From Mesostigma viride (Eukaryota > Streptophyta > Mesostigmatophyceae > Mesostigmatales > Mesostigmataceae), in the NCBI GenBank assembly GCA_009746045.1, contig RPFO01000084.1, positions 1,922,816-1,986,815 of the forward strand: a DNA stretch of 64,000 nt. The letters are read 5' to 3'. Numbering within the stretch: position 1 is the first letter of the stretch; each line of letters starts with the position of its first letter. Both the position numbers and the translations under genes were made by a program. Shown in pieces: positions 43,052-53,835 of the stretch. The notes beneath the pieces were generated by a model that saw only the letters and a list, made by a program, of their open reading frames with translations, was not told the DNA's origin and did no database searches.

Positions 43052-45195
43052 CGAAGGCAAAATGAAAAAAGTTAAAACGTTAGCCGCCGACAATCTGGAG
43101 CGTACGATGATGGATCCAACGGACGCGATAAACCCGCTAAGTTAGCGGCTCGGGTCGTCCGTCCAGAATACTACAAAATACTACACATAAACAACCAATC
43201 CAAAACAAGCAAACTACGGAAAACAAACGGCCTTCGGCCCCAACGGTCACAAATCCAACGGAAACGACCCGAAATCGATAACACCACCGAAACGACGCAG
43301 CCGCAGGCCACGCCGCCGGACGAAAAACAAAGTGACGTGCTCCGCGAGCAATTTGCTGGCTGGCGATGGCAGGAAACGTACGCTAGAAAATTGGGATGGG
43401 GAATGCGCAGCCATGGTTTTATACGTCACAATTTTATGTTTGAAGAGCAAGTACGAAATTTTCTGAGCTGGAGGTGCGTCAACGGAGTGATACCTGCGTG
43501 GGAGAGGTCCGCGTCGCTATGGCGACCTGGAAATGGAATGTCGTTGTAGATTTAGGTATTGTAGTATCATGCTTAATTGCTTTACGTACTGGGTGCCTAG
43601 TAAAATCAGTTTGCTGTTCGTGGAAGGCGTGGGGTGGGGCCGACGAGTTTCTGGTGTCATCATATTGGAAAGAACGCTGGATTTTTTGCCACGGGACGTA
43701 ACTGGCGATGCCGATGGTGAGGCGTACTACCTACCGGGGTACTACCTGCTCTCTTTCTGATGCATTTTCATGGTTGCGTTCTTTCCTTTTCGCCGAATCC
43801 ACCTAGTCGCAGCAAAGACATAGCGTAGCGTTGCGTTTTATTTTCTTAGCCGTGCAGGACACCATCTTCATGGTCCTTCGAATGTCCGTTAACGTCCGTT
43901 GCCCAAGGATCTGTGATGCTTTTTTCTGGAATATACTGGGCTTGGAAAGCCCCTCTGGATGCTTGCCTGGTCACGGGTTTGGGGCGTCATTTACATTCAC
44001 GGTGCTTTCTGCGTAAGCTGACTTGCTTCGCACGTGGATTTTCACTGGACTGAAGAGCGCGTCTGCTAGCATGTTTACGTGGTGTATAAGGTGATCAATC
44101 AACTATTTGTTTATAGAAGGTGTGACAATAGAAGGTGTGTTATAGATTGCTTCATCAAGCATGTCAAAAGTAATCTCCACTCGCTTACAACCTGAATTTT
44201 GCTTGTAATCTCCACTCGCTTACAACCTGAATTTTGCTTTGCTGGGTCTGCTGTGTTTGTGTCTCACTGTGCAGGCTATCCCCTTTGTTGATCAACCAGG
44301 TGCTTTTTGGTGGCAGCGGGGCCATATACTCTTCTTGGCGTTTTTCATCCATGGCATGTCAACGGCAACGCATGCATGCCAGCCCCTAAACAAGAAAACA
44401 CTAAGTCACCAAAGAATGGAATTCAGGGCATGGTCATGAGCAGGGTAACAGCAGCATTAATATTAAATGGGCATGATGTCAACAGAACATTCCTAAAAAG
44501 GTAGGGAAACATGCCATGACCTATACCCAGATGTTGCTGGACGACCTAGTGGTCCCAGCCCAGTTTGAGTACCGCATCCACTCTCTCTCCCGTCTTTGGA
44601 CTGCCATGCAGGACAAGACGCGGTGGAAGAAGATTGTCAAGGCGCACACGCCAGCCCCTGTGGGCAAGCCGCCTCCCCCCAAACGGAGGAGCCGTTTTGA
44701 TGAGTAGCGTAGATAGGCTTTTCTAGACTAGATATAGCTTAGAGTTAGGTTAGTTCGATTACGCGGCTTCCTCCACACCACCCATCCAACCTGGAATATG
44801 TGCTACATGATCTCCCAACGGAGACATGTTATAATTTAATTTAATTTTAATGTCAACAGGAAAACACTAAGTCACGTGAGGAAAGTCTTTTTATGATCCC
44901 AAACAGCCTGGACGTGGCCGTGTGCCAAATTACTTTGTGTAGTCCGCGCATTTCCGGCGCAAGTCGCCGGCCGGACCTTGTGACAGCGCCAGAATCATGA
45001 TTAACATTGTATGACTTTTGTAGGTAGAAAAATGTCTGTGGAGACGCTGTGCGTCGCGCTTAAATATTTTAATATAATTTTAATGAAAAGTTTGAAATGT
45101 TTCGTAAACCTTACCTAAGCTTAGCCGCTAGGCGGCTAAGCTTAGCCAAACCACATGTGCACATCGATATAGTCTCAAAAAAAAAAAAAAAAGTT
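43052..45195 (+). mobile_element. 2.1-kb A-tailed insertion within gypsy-1 LTR
   Basis: Comparison with the left LTR (CATCGATATATATCCC) shows a clean insertion with at most a TA duplication. It has no terminal inverted repeat and ends in a run of about 17 A (45177-45193), suggesting a retroposed sequence on the plus strand. Near its end is a perfect palindrome CTAAGCTTAGCCG..CGGCTAAGCTTAG (about 45116-45148). A 34-bp direct duplication (TAATCTCCACTCGCTTACAA..) lies at about 44170-44238. Family unknown. Confidence 0.55.
44516..44707 (+). CDS. Small ORF in A-tailed insertion
   Basis: 63 residues, ATG at 44516, ending PPPPKRRSRFDE. The stretch RIHSLSRLWTAMQDKTRWKKIV is amphipathic and the tail is basic. 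I do not recognise it. Its place about 470 bp before the A-run would suit the C-terminus of a retroposed gene or LINE ORF, but that is a guess. Confidence 0.25.
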   Translation: MTYTQMLLDDLVVPAQFEYRIHSLSRLWTAMQDKTRWKKIVKAHTPAPVGKPPPPKRRSRFDE

Positions 45196-45534
45196 ATATC
45201 CCAATGTCACCAATCTTGATCTAGGTCTCAACTGTCGGCACCTTCGTATACACATGCAGAGATGTGCCGGAAGGCATGGACTTCAAACCACCTTAGGTAT
45301 CTATCTCTTTTTGCACGTACCTTTTTATACCATATTTCTTTTGCCAAACTTTCTCGTGCTCACTAGGTTCGACCCTAGCCGGCACGCTACATAGTACTCG
45401 CCAATGGGATAACGCCACGTAGAATGTATGGGCGTCTCCCTGGCCTCCACGTCACCGGCTGGTCTAGGGCCGGTGTAGTCCTGTCAAGAGGACTGAGCCG
45501 ACTATCGTCCAATCATATGCGCATCTATGCCTTG

Positions 45535-45557
45535 GAACCTTCTAGAGGATTCTAGAA
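45535..45557. promoter_or_regulatory. Five-unit heat-shock-element-like motif
   Basis: GAA-cc-TTC-ta-GAG-ga-TTC-ta-GAA: five alternating units at exact 5-bp spacing with one mismatch. It lies in LTR-like noncoding sequence between the gypsy-1 insertion and copia-4. Copia-2 LTRs carry a shorter version. Confidence 0.4.
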
Positions 45558-45723
45558 GTATCTAACACGTGGCATGTACTGAACTACATGGAATACATGT
45601 CGACGTAGGATATTCAGCAAGACTGATGAAGGTGCCAAGCGCAACAGGTTCATATGCGCAACGAAGACGAATTATGTAACAACAGCAATAACGTATGAGA
45701 ACAATAAAGAGAACGTTCATTCC

Positions 45724-47790
45724 ATGCTTTCTGATTTACATCGGCATTCCATTTATTTGCAACTCGTGGAACTTCCTGATCAGGGTGCTACAGCTGTATC
45801 GAGCCCTCAGGGTGACCCTGGCCCGGCCCCTGGGGTACCTTCACATACGGTGGTTGGGCAAGCAGGCGGACAGGCTGCACCTCCGGAACGGCCCGACGCC
45901 AGGCCTAGGGGTGTGCGTCTATCAGATATTGTACAGGCTTTGCAAAGAGCCAAGAAGGAGCCTAAGGTGTCCAAGCTTGTCCAGTTGGATGATCTGAGGT
46001 AGCTGCCATGGAAATAGATACCAATGCACAGGTTTCTGTCATGGGACCTCAGCATACAGGAGAACTGCTGGTCGGTGAACCAAGTTGCCCCTGGGTGTCT
46101 GATTTCAGTGGTAGGACGCATCTAAGGGTGTTGGGAGAGGTTACTGCCCCTGTCATGGGTGTGGATGTGACCTTCCTTGTCCTACAGAACTATGATGGCC
46201 CTGTGATTTTGGGTCAGAATTTTCTGGGCAATCCTGGAATTTCTATCAGAGCTACAGCTCTGAGAAGAGATGGCTGGGGGATGATTCCCCTAGAAAATTT
46301 CAGGACAACATTTCCAATCAGGTGCAGGGCCAAGCCGGTCAAGGGTGTAAAATGGGATGAAGGGGAGGTGCCCCCAGCAGCCAGTTTGGTGATTCCAGCT
46401 GTGTTGCACCCCAGCAGTATTGGCATAACTCACACGAGCCTTGCTGCACACTCTCCTTTGACATATGACCAGCTAGTCCAAGAGATGAGCTCGCCTACTT
46501 TGTTTGAGGCTTGGAAGCTCGCCTTCTCCAAGGCATTGGAGGAGTGGTTGCAGTTTGAGTTTGAATGTGCTGCACCAACAGACAGGCGTCCCCCAGCATC
46601 AAGGAAGCTTGCTTTGAGATTTGTGCTGAAGAGGAAGGTTGTGGATGAGGTATCAGTGCCCCATGTCAGGCCTGTCCTGAATGAGTATCACGGCACGGGG
46701 AGTCTGCTAGGAGAGGAGCTTTACACGCCAGGAATGTTACACGACACATGGAGAATTTCGCTATGTCTCTACGTGGGGTTACTAAACAGGGGAGCAGCTA
46801 ATAATGTCATCAGTGCTGCTGGACTTCAAGAGGGCATTTTTAAAATCTGATCCAGAAGTGGCCAGGAGGGTGTGGAAACAGGATGAGCCTTACTGTGTTG
46901 AGGTGCCTGCTATCTGGAAGCTGGCGCTGCATCAACATTTCCTGGTTATTCTGAAGGGCCTGGATTCAAGGACTCAGGTCGAGCCCAATCATCTGGAGAC
47001 TCACGCTGCAGGAAGCTCTGATCAGTGAGTGTGGCTTGAGAGTGTCTTCAGTTGATCCCTGTTTGTTGCTGGCCCAATGGGAGGGTCTGCCAGTGTATGC
47101 TAGTTTGCATGGAGATGATCTGCATTTGCTAGCCCCCACGACCTGGCTGAAGAAGTTTATTCCTGTCATCAGTGGCAAGTTTTCACTGGGCAAGGAGCTG
47201 TGGCAGGAGCCCAACAAGCCTGTAGTGTTTTGTGGAATGCAGGCTACCCTGTTCAGGAGGGATGGGGAGTGGAGTATCAGGCTTCAGGCTGGAGGATCTG
47301 ATTATAAACAGACCATTGTGAAGGCCTTGCCAGAGAAGATCACCCAGGCTGCAGGACCTGAGTTGAGAGGCATGTGGGCCTGGTTTGCCAGCATCTGTGG
47401 TCTGTCTTTGATGGTCCATAGCAGAATGCCTGATGATGTGCTTGAGGATGAGAAGCCTCGAGTCATAGCCCGATTGGTGGAGAGTACCCCTGATCTGATT
47501 TTGTCTGGGATTGACTTTGCCCAGCCTATCAACTAGGAGATCTTTGTTGACAGTTCCATGGATGCTCGCCAGGTTAATTACCAAGGTCAGGGGGAGATCT
47601 GCTGCTCTGTTTGCTTTTTATCAGAGCAGGGCAAGTTTGTTCAGCTGGTACAGCAGACTGCAGAAGAGGGTCTGTATCAGTTCAGATGTGGCAGAATGCA
47701 GGGCCATATGCGAGGGGATCCAGTCCAGCTTGTACATAAAGGAGTTAATGCTGGAGCTGGCTTCAGTTATGTCAAAAATCCTAATAATGC
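45724..47790 (+). pseudogene. Copia-4 remnant: protease-like, RT, RNase H
   Basis: A linker (45724-46002, SDIVQALQRAKKEPKVS) leads, after a small frame change, to the ORF 46008-46850 with MEIDTNAQVSVMG, GPVILGQNFLGNPGI (protease-like), then LALRFVLKRK and ELYTPGM (RT start). RT continues with LDFKRAFLKSDP (46804-47028) and YASLHGDDLHLLAP (47036-47536). RNase H follows in shifted frames (FVDSSMDARQ, SDVAECRAI) and breaks off near 47790. Gag and integrase are missing. Relations to copia-1/2/3 are clear, including the HGDD RT motif and the DTN-type protease motif. Confidence 0.8.
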
Positions 47791-48651
47791 GTCAACGAAT
47801 GAGTTCAAATGTTGCGGCACAACTCATTTCATTAATACAATCAAAGACGCATATATAGAATTTAAGGACCGTGACCGGTGTCCATTGCCAAGCCACAAGG
47901 CAACTGGCCCACCATCAGGTAACGTGAAAAGGTGCACGCCGACCTCTTAAACAATGTCCAATGTCGGCTGCACACATTATCCCTACGTTAACTTAACACA
48001 TAAAGTGTCTCGACTTGAACAACTGGCACACAAAATCCACTAGGCAATGCTGCGAATATTCGGCACCAATATTTGACCCCACTATTGCGCGGCGCTAGGA
48101 GTTAGCCACCGCCAAATGGCACGAGATACTCACGCCCTACAAGTCGTACCATGCAACCACAAGGTAGAGCCGAGTTAATCCTAACTTCGGCACCTAATAT
48201 CTTTGTGCATACTCAACTGTCCGTCATAAGAAAAGTACCGCCGGAAAGAACACGGCATAACCCTGCATTCTATGACTCGAATTTTTGTGAAGGCCGAGAA
48301 GCTAAGTGCGCAGGAGCCCAGCTGCCGAGAAGCCAAGTGCCGCAGAGCCGAGAAGCCAAGTGCGCAGGAGCCCAGAGCCGAGAAGCCAGTGCCATCCACG
48401 AGTTAAGGAAATCGGGATTTTTTGTTCCGGTTCATGTCATCGGGTTCTGATGCTAAGCCCTGTATTCAAAAGCACACATTCGGGTTTTTTGTTGCTAATC
48501 CCCATGTCCAAAAGCACAAGTGTTAACCTCGCCTAAGCTCCAGTTTTTTGTTGCAATGGTTCACCATGGAATGTTATCCCAAGTAAGGGGGGCTAAACAC
48601 CCTACCTAAGCTAGAGGGAAAGTTACAACCATAGGATTATACCATAGTACT
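47791..48651. other. AT-rich noncoding stretch
   Basis: No gene recognised. A degenerate tandem repeat of a unit like GCCGAGAAGCCAAGTGC(GCAGGAGCCCA) occupies about 48293-48390. Confidence 0.5.
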
Positions 48652-50043
48652 GGCTAGTTGAGCAAGGGGGGTGTCAAGGGTATATTTTACCCTGATGTGC
48701 CCAACTACCTGTTTATATTTAATTCTGGCCGTCATGTTGTAAACGGAGGATTAATTAGGGTTGCGTCATTATTAATCGCACCCGCCTACCGTATTTCAGG
48801 CCGATACTTAAATAGGTTAGGAAGGGCTCGCCGTGATAATTACGGCACAGTTTATAGCACTAGAAATAGTGCCGTATAGCGAAAGTTATTGTATGCCGAA
48901 GTTGTACTATTTCCGGCACAAGACTCAACGCAATGTAGGTGCCGATGGTACCATCCTCGGCCCACTATTCCGTGTTGGATATTTATTACCGACACGAGTT
49001 ACTAGCTGCCCCGTACTTAATGCGCTGGCATGTTAGCAAGACTTCTAGAATGTACGACTCTGAAGTTAAGTCGTTAAGTTATTGTCTTGCGCATAGCCGC
49101 CACCTTTGGTGGATATAGGCACGATGTTTGTGCACGTTGCCTTTACCTTACCTGTCCTAGCTGTCAGCTATGGACGATAATGGTCCCCACCGGGGAGCCA
49201 CAGCATAGCTTTGGTGGTATGACCGGTGGCAGCCGGATTTCGTTAATGCCATGATAAATAAAGCGTAATCTATTTTATTGTCAATCAATTTCGGCCTATG
49301 AAGGCTAAAATATTCTAACACAAATTAATTATATGAGGGGGGGGTCAAGAAAATGACCTAGGAGTAGTCTCGAAATTATATATTGCATGTGTAACTCATC
49401 TCAACTTTGTTACCATAGCCAGTTTTTATTGCGGAGCCTGAGGCATAATTGTTAAGGAGACAACCCAAAGGTTAAATGCTACGTTGCCTGCCTGAAAGCT
49501 GGCAAGTCACAAAACCACGCAATATTGGCCGTCCAGCTAGGAGCGGCGCATTCGTGGGCGTTGCCGATGCATTTGGCCCATACATGGGTGAAGGGCGCGG
49601 CGCCCAGCACTTGGTACTCTACCTAGTATATCAGATTTCTTTCCACAAGTGCATACGGCTCAACTTAAACATTTTGTCACGCCTTGTTAGTGCGTCCGCT
49701 AGTATCATTTATGGACACAGCCACGCAAGCAATGATCCAAGTAATTCTGACACCGTAGGTACGAAAAGTATTGTGCCGAAATTACAACTTCGGCACTCTG
49801 TAACTTTTTCTATACGGCACTATTTTCAGTGCTACAAATTGTGCCGGAAATATCACAGCAAGCCCTACTTAGCCTATTAATTATATCAGCCAAATATACG
49901 GCAGGCGGGTGCGATTATTAGGGACGCAAACCCTAATACCTCCGTGTACATCAGGATGGCCACAAACACAATTATCTCACATAGGCAGTTGGGCACATGA
50001 TCATAGGGTCAAAAACCCTGACACCCCCCTTGCTCAACTAGCC
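48652..50043. mobile_element. Long-TIR non-autonomous DNA transposon
   Basis: The left end GGCTAGTTGAGCAAGGGGGG is matched inversely by the right end (..CCCCCCTTGCTCAACTAGCC). Similarity between the arms extends about 275 bp inward with mismatches: both contain inverted matches to GTGCCCAACT, TAGTGCCGTATAG and GCCGAAGTTGT. The interior (about 48930-49745) has no convincing ORF; the one at 49476-49880 ends inside the arm. I found no clear target duplication. Confidence 0.7.
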
Positions 50044-50154
50044 GGGTAGCCGGGTATACAACAGGTTCCCTGACGCCCCCCTTGCACGGCTATCCTGATG
50101 TTAAGGACAGACAGGGACCAAAAGACGGTTGTTACAAACACAAAGATGACTGGA

Positions 50155-52757
50155 GCCCCCAAGTGTCCCTGGTGTCTATTTGTCCAGAGGCCTCAATTGA
50201 GGCTTTTTGGCTCAATTGAGGCCTTTTTCACCAAGACCACCTGAGGACGGTCATTTTGGCGGGAAGGACCGGTCCTATGGGTCATCCGGCCCCAGTGGCG
50301 CGAATCTGGTATATGTGCTGAGCGTCCCGACCCATTGGGGTCGACAGGGGTCGACGGTTACAGAAAGATATGTGAGGTGGAAAAGTACCTATTTTTGTGG
50401 TTTTCATGCAACGAGAGCGTGCAATTTCGTGAATGTGCGGCCATGGCGTCGTACACTATAAACGACCGTGTGTCGACGTTTGCTCGAAATTTCGACGAGG
50501 CAGGGGCTCGTCGGGCAGACAAATGGTCCGTGCAGCTAGCCCGACGCCTCAGAGTGTCGGCAGTGGATTTACAGATTCACGGGACCGTGATTAACGTAAT
50601 CAGTGACAGTTCCGTCAAGGTCAGGTGGGACGTAGATGGCGATGAGAACGTCATAGCCACCCGGCTGCTGCTGCCATATAATGCGCCAGCGACCACGCCA
50701 ACCGAGGGGGGGGGTGTTGGGACAGCCGCCAACGAAGGGGCGCTAGTTATATTTCAGGATCCGGACGAGGAACCTGAGGATGAGGAGGAGGGGTTTAGCG
50801 ACCCAGATGAGGACAGTTCCGACGATGAGCGCGCGCGCGCGCCCGAGCTGTGGGCGCGCTTACACACGAAGGACAATCGCGCAGACCCTCCCCCCGTCTT
50901 CGTACCACAATGGACGACCACGCCAGCGACTGTCCGGCAGGATGAGCGCTTGGTATCGTACCATGACAAGTTCAGCACGCCGCAGCTTAACGGCTTTTCC
51001 AACGCTGCCACCTCCAGTGCTGGAGCGTATGTGCGCTTCATGGTGCCGGCAATCGATGAATTTTGTGCGAAGATGACTGCCGCCGGCCGGGAGAAGGGCT
51101 ATGGTGACGAATGGACAGTGACGCCGCCAGTTTTTTGGCAATTCATCGGCATTCGCTGCCTCATGATGGCATACCCTGCTGTCGGCGGCTTCCGCGCCTA
51201 CTGGGAGCAAAGCAACGTCGTCAACTACAATTTCGGCCGCTTCATGCCCCGTCACCTTTTCGAGAAGCTGTCCTGGACTTTTTCGTTTCCTGCACATGAT
51301 GTGGGCGCCGAGAGCGACCTTTTTGCCGGCGTGAGAAGGTGGTATGACACAGTCAATGCCCACCTGGCGGAGCGCATTACCCCTGGCACGGTTGTCGTGT
51401 GCGACGAGTCCATGATCACCTGGCTGGGCAAGGGCATGCCTGGGCTGATGGTGGTGGCCCGCAAGCCCAAGCCCATCGGCCGTGAGTTGAAGACGGTGGC
51501 GGATGGCTGCTCCAAGATGCTCCTGGGCATGGAGATGCAGGAGGGCAAGGAGCACATGAGGGACAAGGAGTACAATGCAGAATGGGGCAACTCTACCGGC
51601 GTGGTGCTTCGCCTTGTCAAGTCCCTCTTCGGCACGGGCCGGGTGGTCATCGCTGACTCGTGGTTCGGCAGCGTGAAGACGGCGGTGGCGCTGAGGGAGC
51701 ACGGCCTATATGGCGTGCTGAACGTGAAGACTGGGCACCGCAACTTCCCCAAGGATGCCCTCTTCGCTGGGCTGAAGAAGCGCGGGGACCACGTGGCCTA
51801 CACAGCGACGGCCGAGCTGTCCGATGGCACGGACATGAACCTGTTTGCATGCGGCCATCAGTCCAAGCTGCCCCTGCTCTTGGTGGCATCCTGCTCCACC
51901 ACCCTGGCCGGGAAGCCCCAGGTGAAGAACTGGACCACCACAGATGGTGTGCTGCACAACATCACCACCCCGCAGCCCAAGGTGGCCGAGCTGTATCGCT
52001 CCTACATGGGGGTCATTGACCACCACAATGCCCTGCGCCAGGGTGGGGTCGCCATGTCCGACATCTGGGGTACCAAGGACCCAGTTGTACGCGAGATTAG
52101 CGAGTCTCTGTCAATGCTGATCACCAATGGCTTCTTTGCCATGCGCCAGTTTGTCCCCGGCTTCACCAAGTCGTACCGGGACTACCTCGTGGAGGCAGGG
52201 CTGGACCTGGTGAATAACGAGCGCTTGAGGGAGGCCAGGGCCACTATGGCCACTCTCGAGCTTGACCGCGAGGACCCCGATGGCCACACACTCCAAAAAC
52301 TGGACTGCCAAAGTGGGTGCAGCCAGTGTGAGTTCAAGGCAGGGTTTTACTGTGTGCAGTGCTCCGCGGCCGGCCCCCGCCGTGTGAACGTGTGTGCACC
52401 CTCCGGCAAGCATGCCAGGGCCTGCTATGCTGACCACGTGGCGGGCAAGCCTCGCAAGGCCCGCAAGTCACGTTAAATGCATAGGGAACTCAGTTATAGT
52501 GCCTTTTTCATGCATGTGTCCATGGGCATGTTGTGCTTATGGTGCCGCCGCAGCGACACCCTGTTTTATGAGGTCATAATTTAATAGGTATTGGGCCTAT
52601 ATGACTGATGTTAAGTGCTGGGAACCCCAAAATAATCATAATAATGCATGGCCTGTGCCCATATTTGGAATAAAGTTTGTTTTGCTATATGCAATTATCA
52701 ATATAAAAAAGGCCTCAATTGAGGCCTTTTCCTGGACATTGGGACACTGGGAGTGCG
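50155..52757 (+). mobile_element. PiggyBac-like DNA transposon
   Basis: The transposase gene is enclosed by inverted sequences. On the left: AGTGTCCC, TGTCCAG and GGCCTCAATTGAGGC (50161-50205). The same motifs are inverted on the right (52712-52748). The palindrome GGCCTCAATTGAGGC(C) occurs at both ends, with a second half-copy on the left. The exact termini and a TTAA duplication could not be fixed. Confidence 0.6.
50443..52476 (+). CDS. PiggyBac-like transposase (DDE_Tnp_1_7)
   Basis: I chose the ATG at 50443 (GCGGCCATGG, strong context; the frame is open upstream), giving 677 residues. Residues about 45-85 (IHGTVINVISDSSVKVRWDV) look like a Tudor/SH3-type barrel. An acidic Glu/Asp stretch follows at about 105-130. 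The catalytic core shows VVVCDESMITWLGK (first Asp), VVIADSWFGSV (second) and YMGVIDHHNALRQGG (third), the DDD signature of piggyBac. A C-terminal Cys-rich domain (CQSGCSQCEF, YCVQCS, C..H..CYADH) is the usual DNA-binding zinc module. The ORF is unbroken in one exon, so the protein may be functional. It catalyses cut-and-paste transposition. Confidence 0.9.
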   Translation: MASYTINDRVSTFARNFDEAGARRADKWSVQLARRLRVSAVDLQIHGTVINVISDSSVKVRWDVDGDENVIATRLLLPYNAPATTPTEGGGVGTAANEGALVIFQDPDEEPEDEEEGFSDPDEDSSDDERARAPELWARLHTKDNRADPPPVFVPQWTTTPATVRQDERLVSYHDKFSTPQLNGFSNAATSSAGAYVRFMVPAIDEFCAKMTAAGREKGYGDEWTVTPPVFWQFIGIRCLMMAYPAVGGFRAYWEQSNVVNYNFGRFMPRHLFEKLSWTFSFPAHDVGAESDLFAGVRRWYDTVNAHLAERITPGTVVVCDESMITWLGKGMPGLMVVARKPKPIGRELKTVADGCSKMLLGMEMQEGKEHMRDKEYNAEWGNSTGVVLRLVKSLFGTGRVVIADSWFGSVKTAVALREHGLYGVLNVKTGHRNFPKDALFAGLKKRGDHVAYTATAELSDGTDMNLFACGHQSKLPLLLVASCSTTLAGKPQVKNWTTTDGVLHNITTPQPKVAELYRSYMGVIDHHNALRQGGVAMSDIWGTKDPVVREISESLSMLITNGFFAMRQFVPGFTKSYRDYLVEAGLDLVNNERLREARATMATLELDREDPDGHTLQKLDCQSGCSQCEFKAGFYCVQCSAAGPRRVNVCAPSGKHARACYADHVAGKPRKARKSR

Positions 52758-52978
52758 CTGCAGCCGGTGATTTCTGGTACTGGTTGCTGGTGACTGGTAC
52801 TTGTCACTGATGAGGCAGATATGCTGGCAGTTACTCCTGCTCCTGCCCGCCACGTCTGGTCGGGGTGGGTGACTGCGGCAATGCCTAGAGACAGGGGTGC
52901 TCAGGTGCTGCTGCAGCTCTGAAGACGCCACGTCTGGTCGCTGGGTGCAGCTGGCAGCTGAAGCTACTGCGTGCTGTC

Positions 52979-53345
52979 TCAGGTGTGGAACCCATAGGGG
53001 ATGTCCATGGTGTTGCCAGGGGGAGTGGTATCCGTGGTGCCGGTGAAGGTAAAATGGGCTGCTGGCTGTCCCCCGTCGGTGTGATTGGCACGGGTGGGAC
53101 GCAGGTGAGGGTACTTGTGCCAGCAGGTATCCGCCTCGTGAGAGAAGCGGCCACAGTGGGTGCACTTGACAGATGCATCACGAGTAGGTCCCCCGCGGTT
53201 GCCCCCGCCCCCGCGTCCGCGGCCACGGTGGGTGTGGTAGGCGGTGCCTGAGTGCGCCTCCTCGGCAGATTTGGTGCCGTGAACAATATCCCAGGCCTTG
53301 AGAAGAGCGGCCTTGGTTTCTTGAAGTGTTGCGAACCCGACCCTT
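52979..53345 (-). pseudogene. Gag C-terminal fragment with zinc knuckle
   Basis: A minus-strand frame without an internal ATG reads TLQETKAALLKAWDIVHGTK, then Gly/Arg-rich RGRGRGGGGNRGG, then CTHCGRFSHEADTC, a CX2CX4HX4C knuckle, and stops at 52979-52981. This is a typical copia-type Gag end. It has no partner pol in the window, so it is an isolated fragment. A separate 87-codon ORF upstream on the same strand (53835-53572) may be the start of the same gag, but it has no recognisable motif. Confidence 0.6.
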
Positions 53346-53835
53346 GGAACGGGCGCAACAATGGAATAAATTATGTATTTTGGCTTGTTGTCATAGTCCG
53401 TAGGACTTTGGGACTCATTTCGGGACTTAATTTGGGAATTGTCCCTTGGTCAGGACTTTTGTATGGAACTATGATAGTTTGTGTGATTCGGACCGGTTAT
53501 TTTGGGCCTAGGTTGATGTACGAGATCTTCTAGAGCTAGTAAGCCGGTGCAGTCGCGCCGCGCTGCGTACTTTATAGCTGGTTGAGATATTGTACCCATG
53601 CGTGGATTCTGTAGCCTGGCGAGGGTCGATGTCGACCCGAGGATCTTGTGTGGACTGCATGTTTCGGAATTCTCTGGAAGGCCGGCGCCATGTCGGCGCC
53701 CCTTGCCAGCCTGGTGGCAGACCTAGGTGAAATTGGTCCGAGGACGAGAGTCTCGTCCTCTTGGTTCGGAATAAAGTGTGTGTTTTCACCTGTCTGAACC
53801 TGGGGCATAATTCCAACTGCATTTGGTAGCTCCAT

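Larger units (their letters stand above)
34029..45391 (-). mobile_element. Gypsy-1, degenerate Ty3/gypsy chromovirus
   Basis: LTRs begin TGTAACGTGCC and end GGCACGCTACA. The left LTR is 34029-34739; the right is 42533-45391 and contains a 2.1-kb insertion. TAGTA flanks both ends (34024-34028, 45392-45396). A polypurine tract next to the left LTR on the minus strand places the 5' LTR on the right, matching the coding strand. Coding remnants read RNase H end, integrase, chromodomain, gag on the minus strand. Protease and RT are absent. A TTAA transposon sits at 39739-41464. Confidence 0.88.
42533..45391 (-). repeat. Gypsy-1 5' LTR, interrupted
   Basis: LTR sequence is 42533-43051 and 45196-45391, together about 715 bp, colinear with 34029-34739. 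The gap is the A-tailed insertion. Confidence 0.88.

Noticed and set aside
50155-52757. Assigning the TTAA element at 39739 to this piggyBac
   Set aside because: Terminal sequences are unrelated and no TTAA was found at the ends of this copy.
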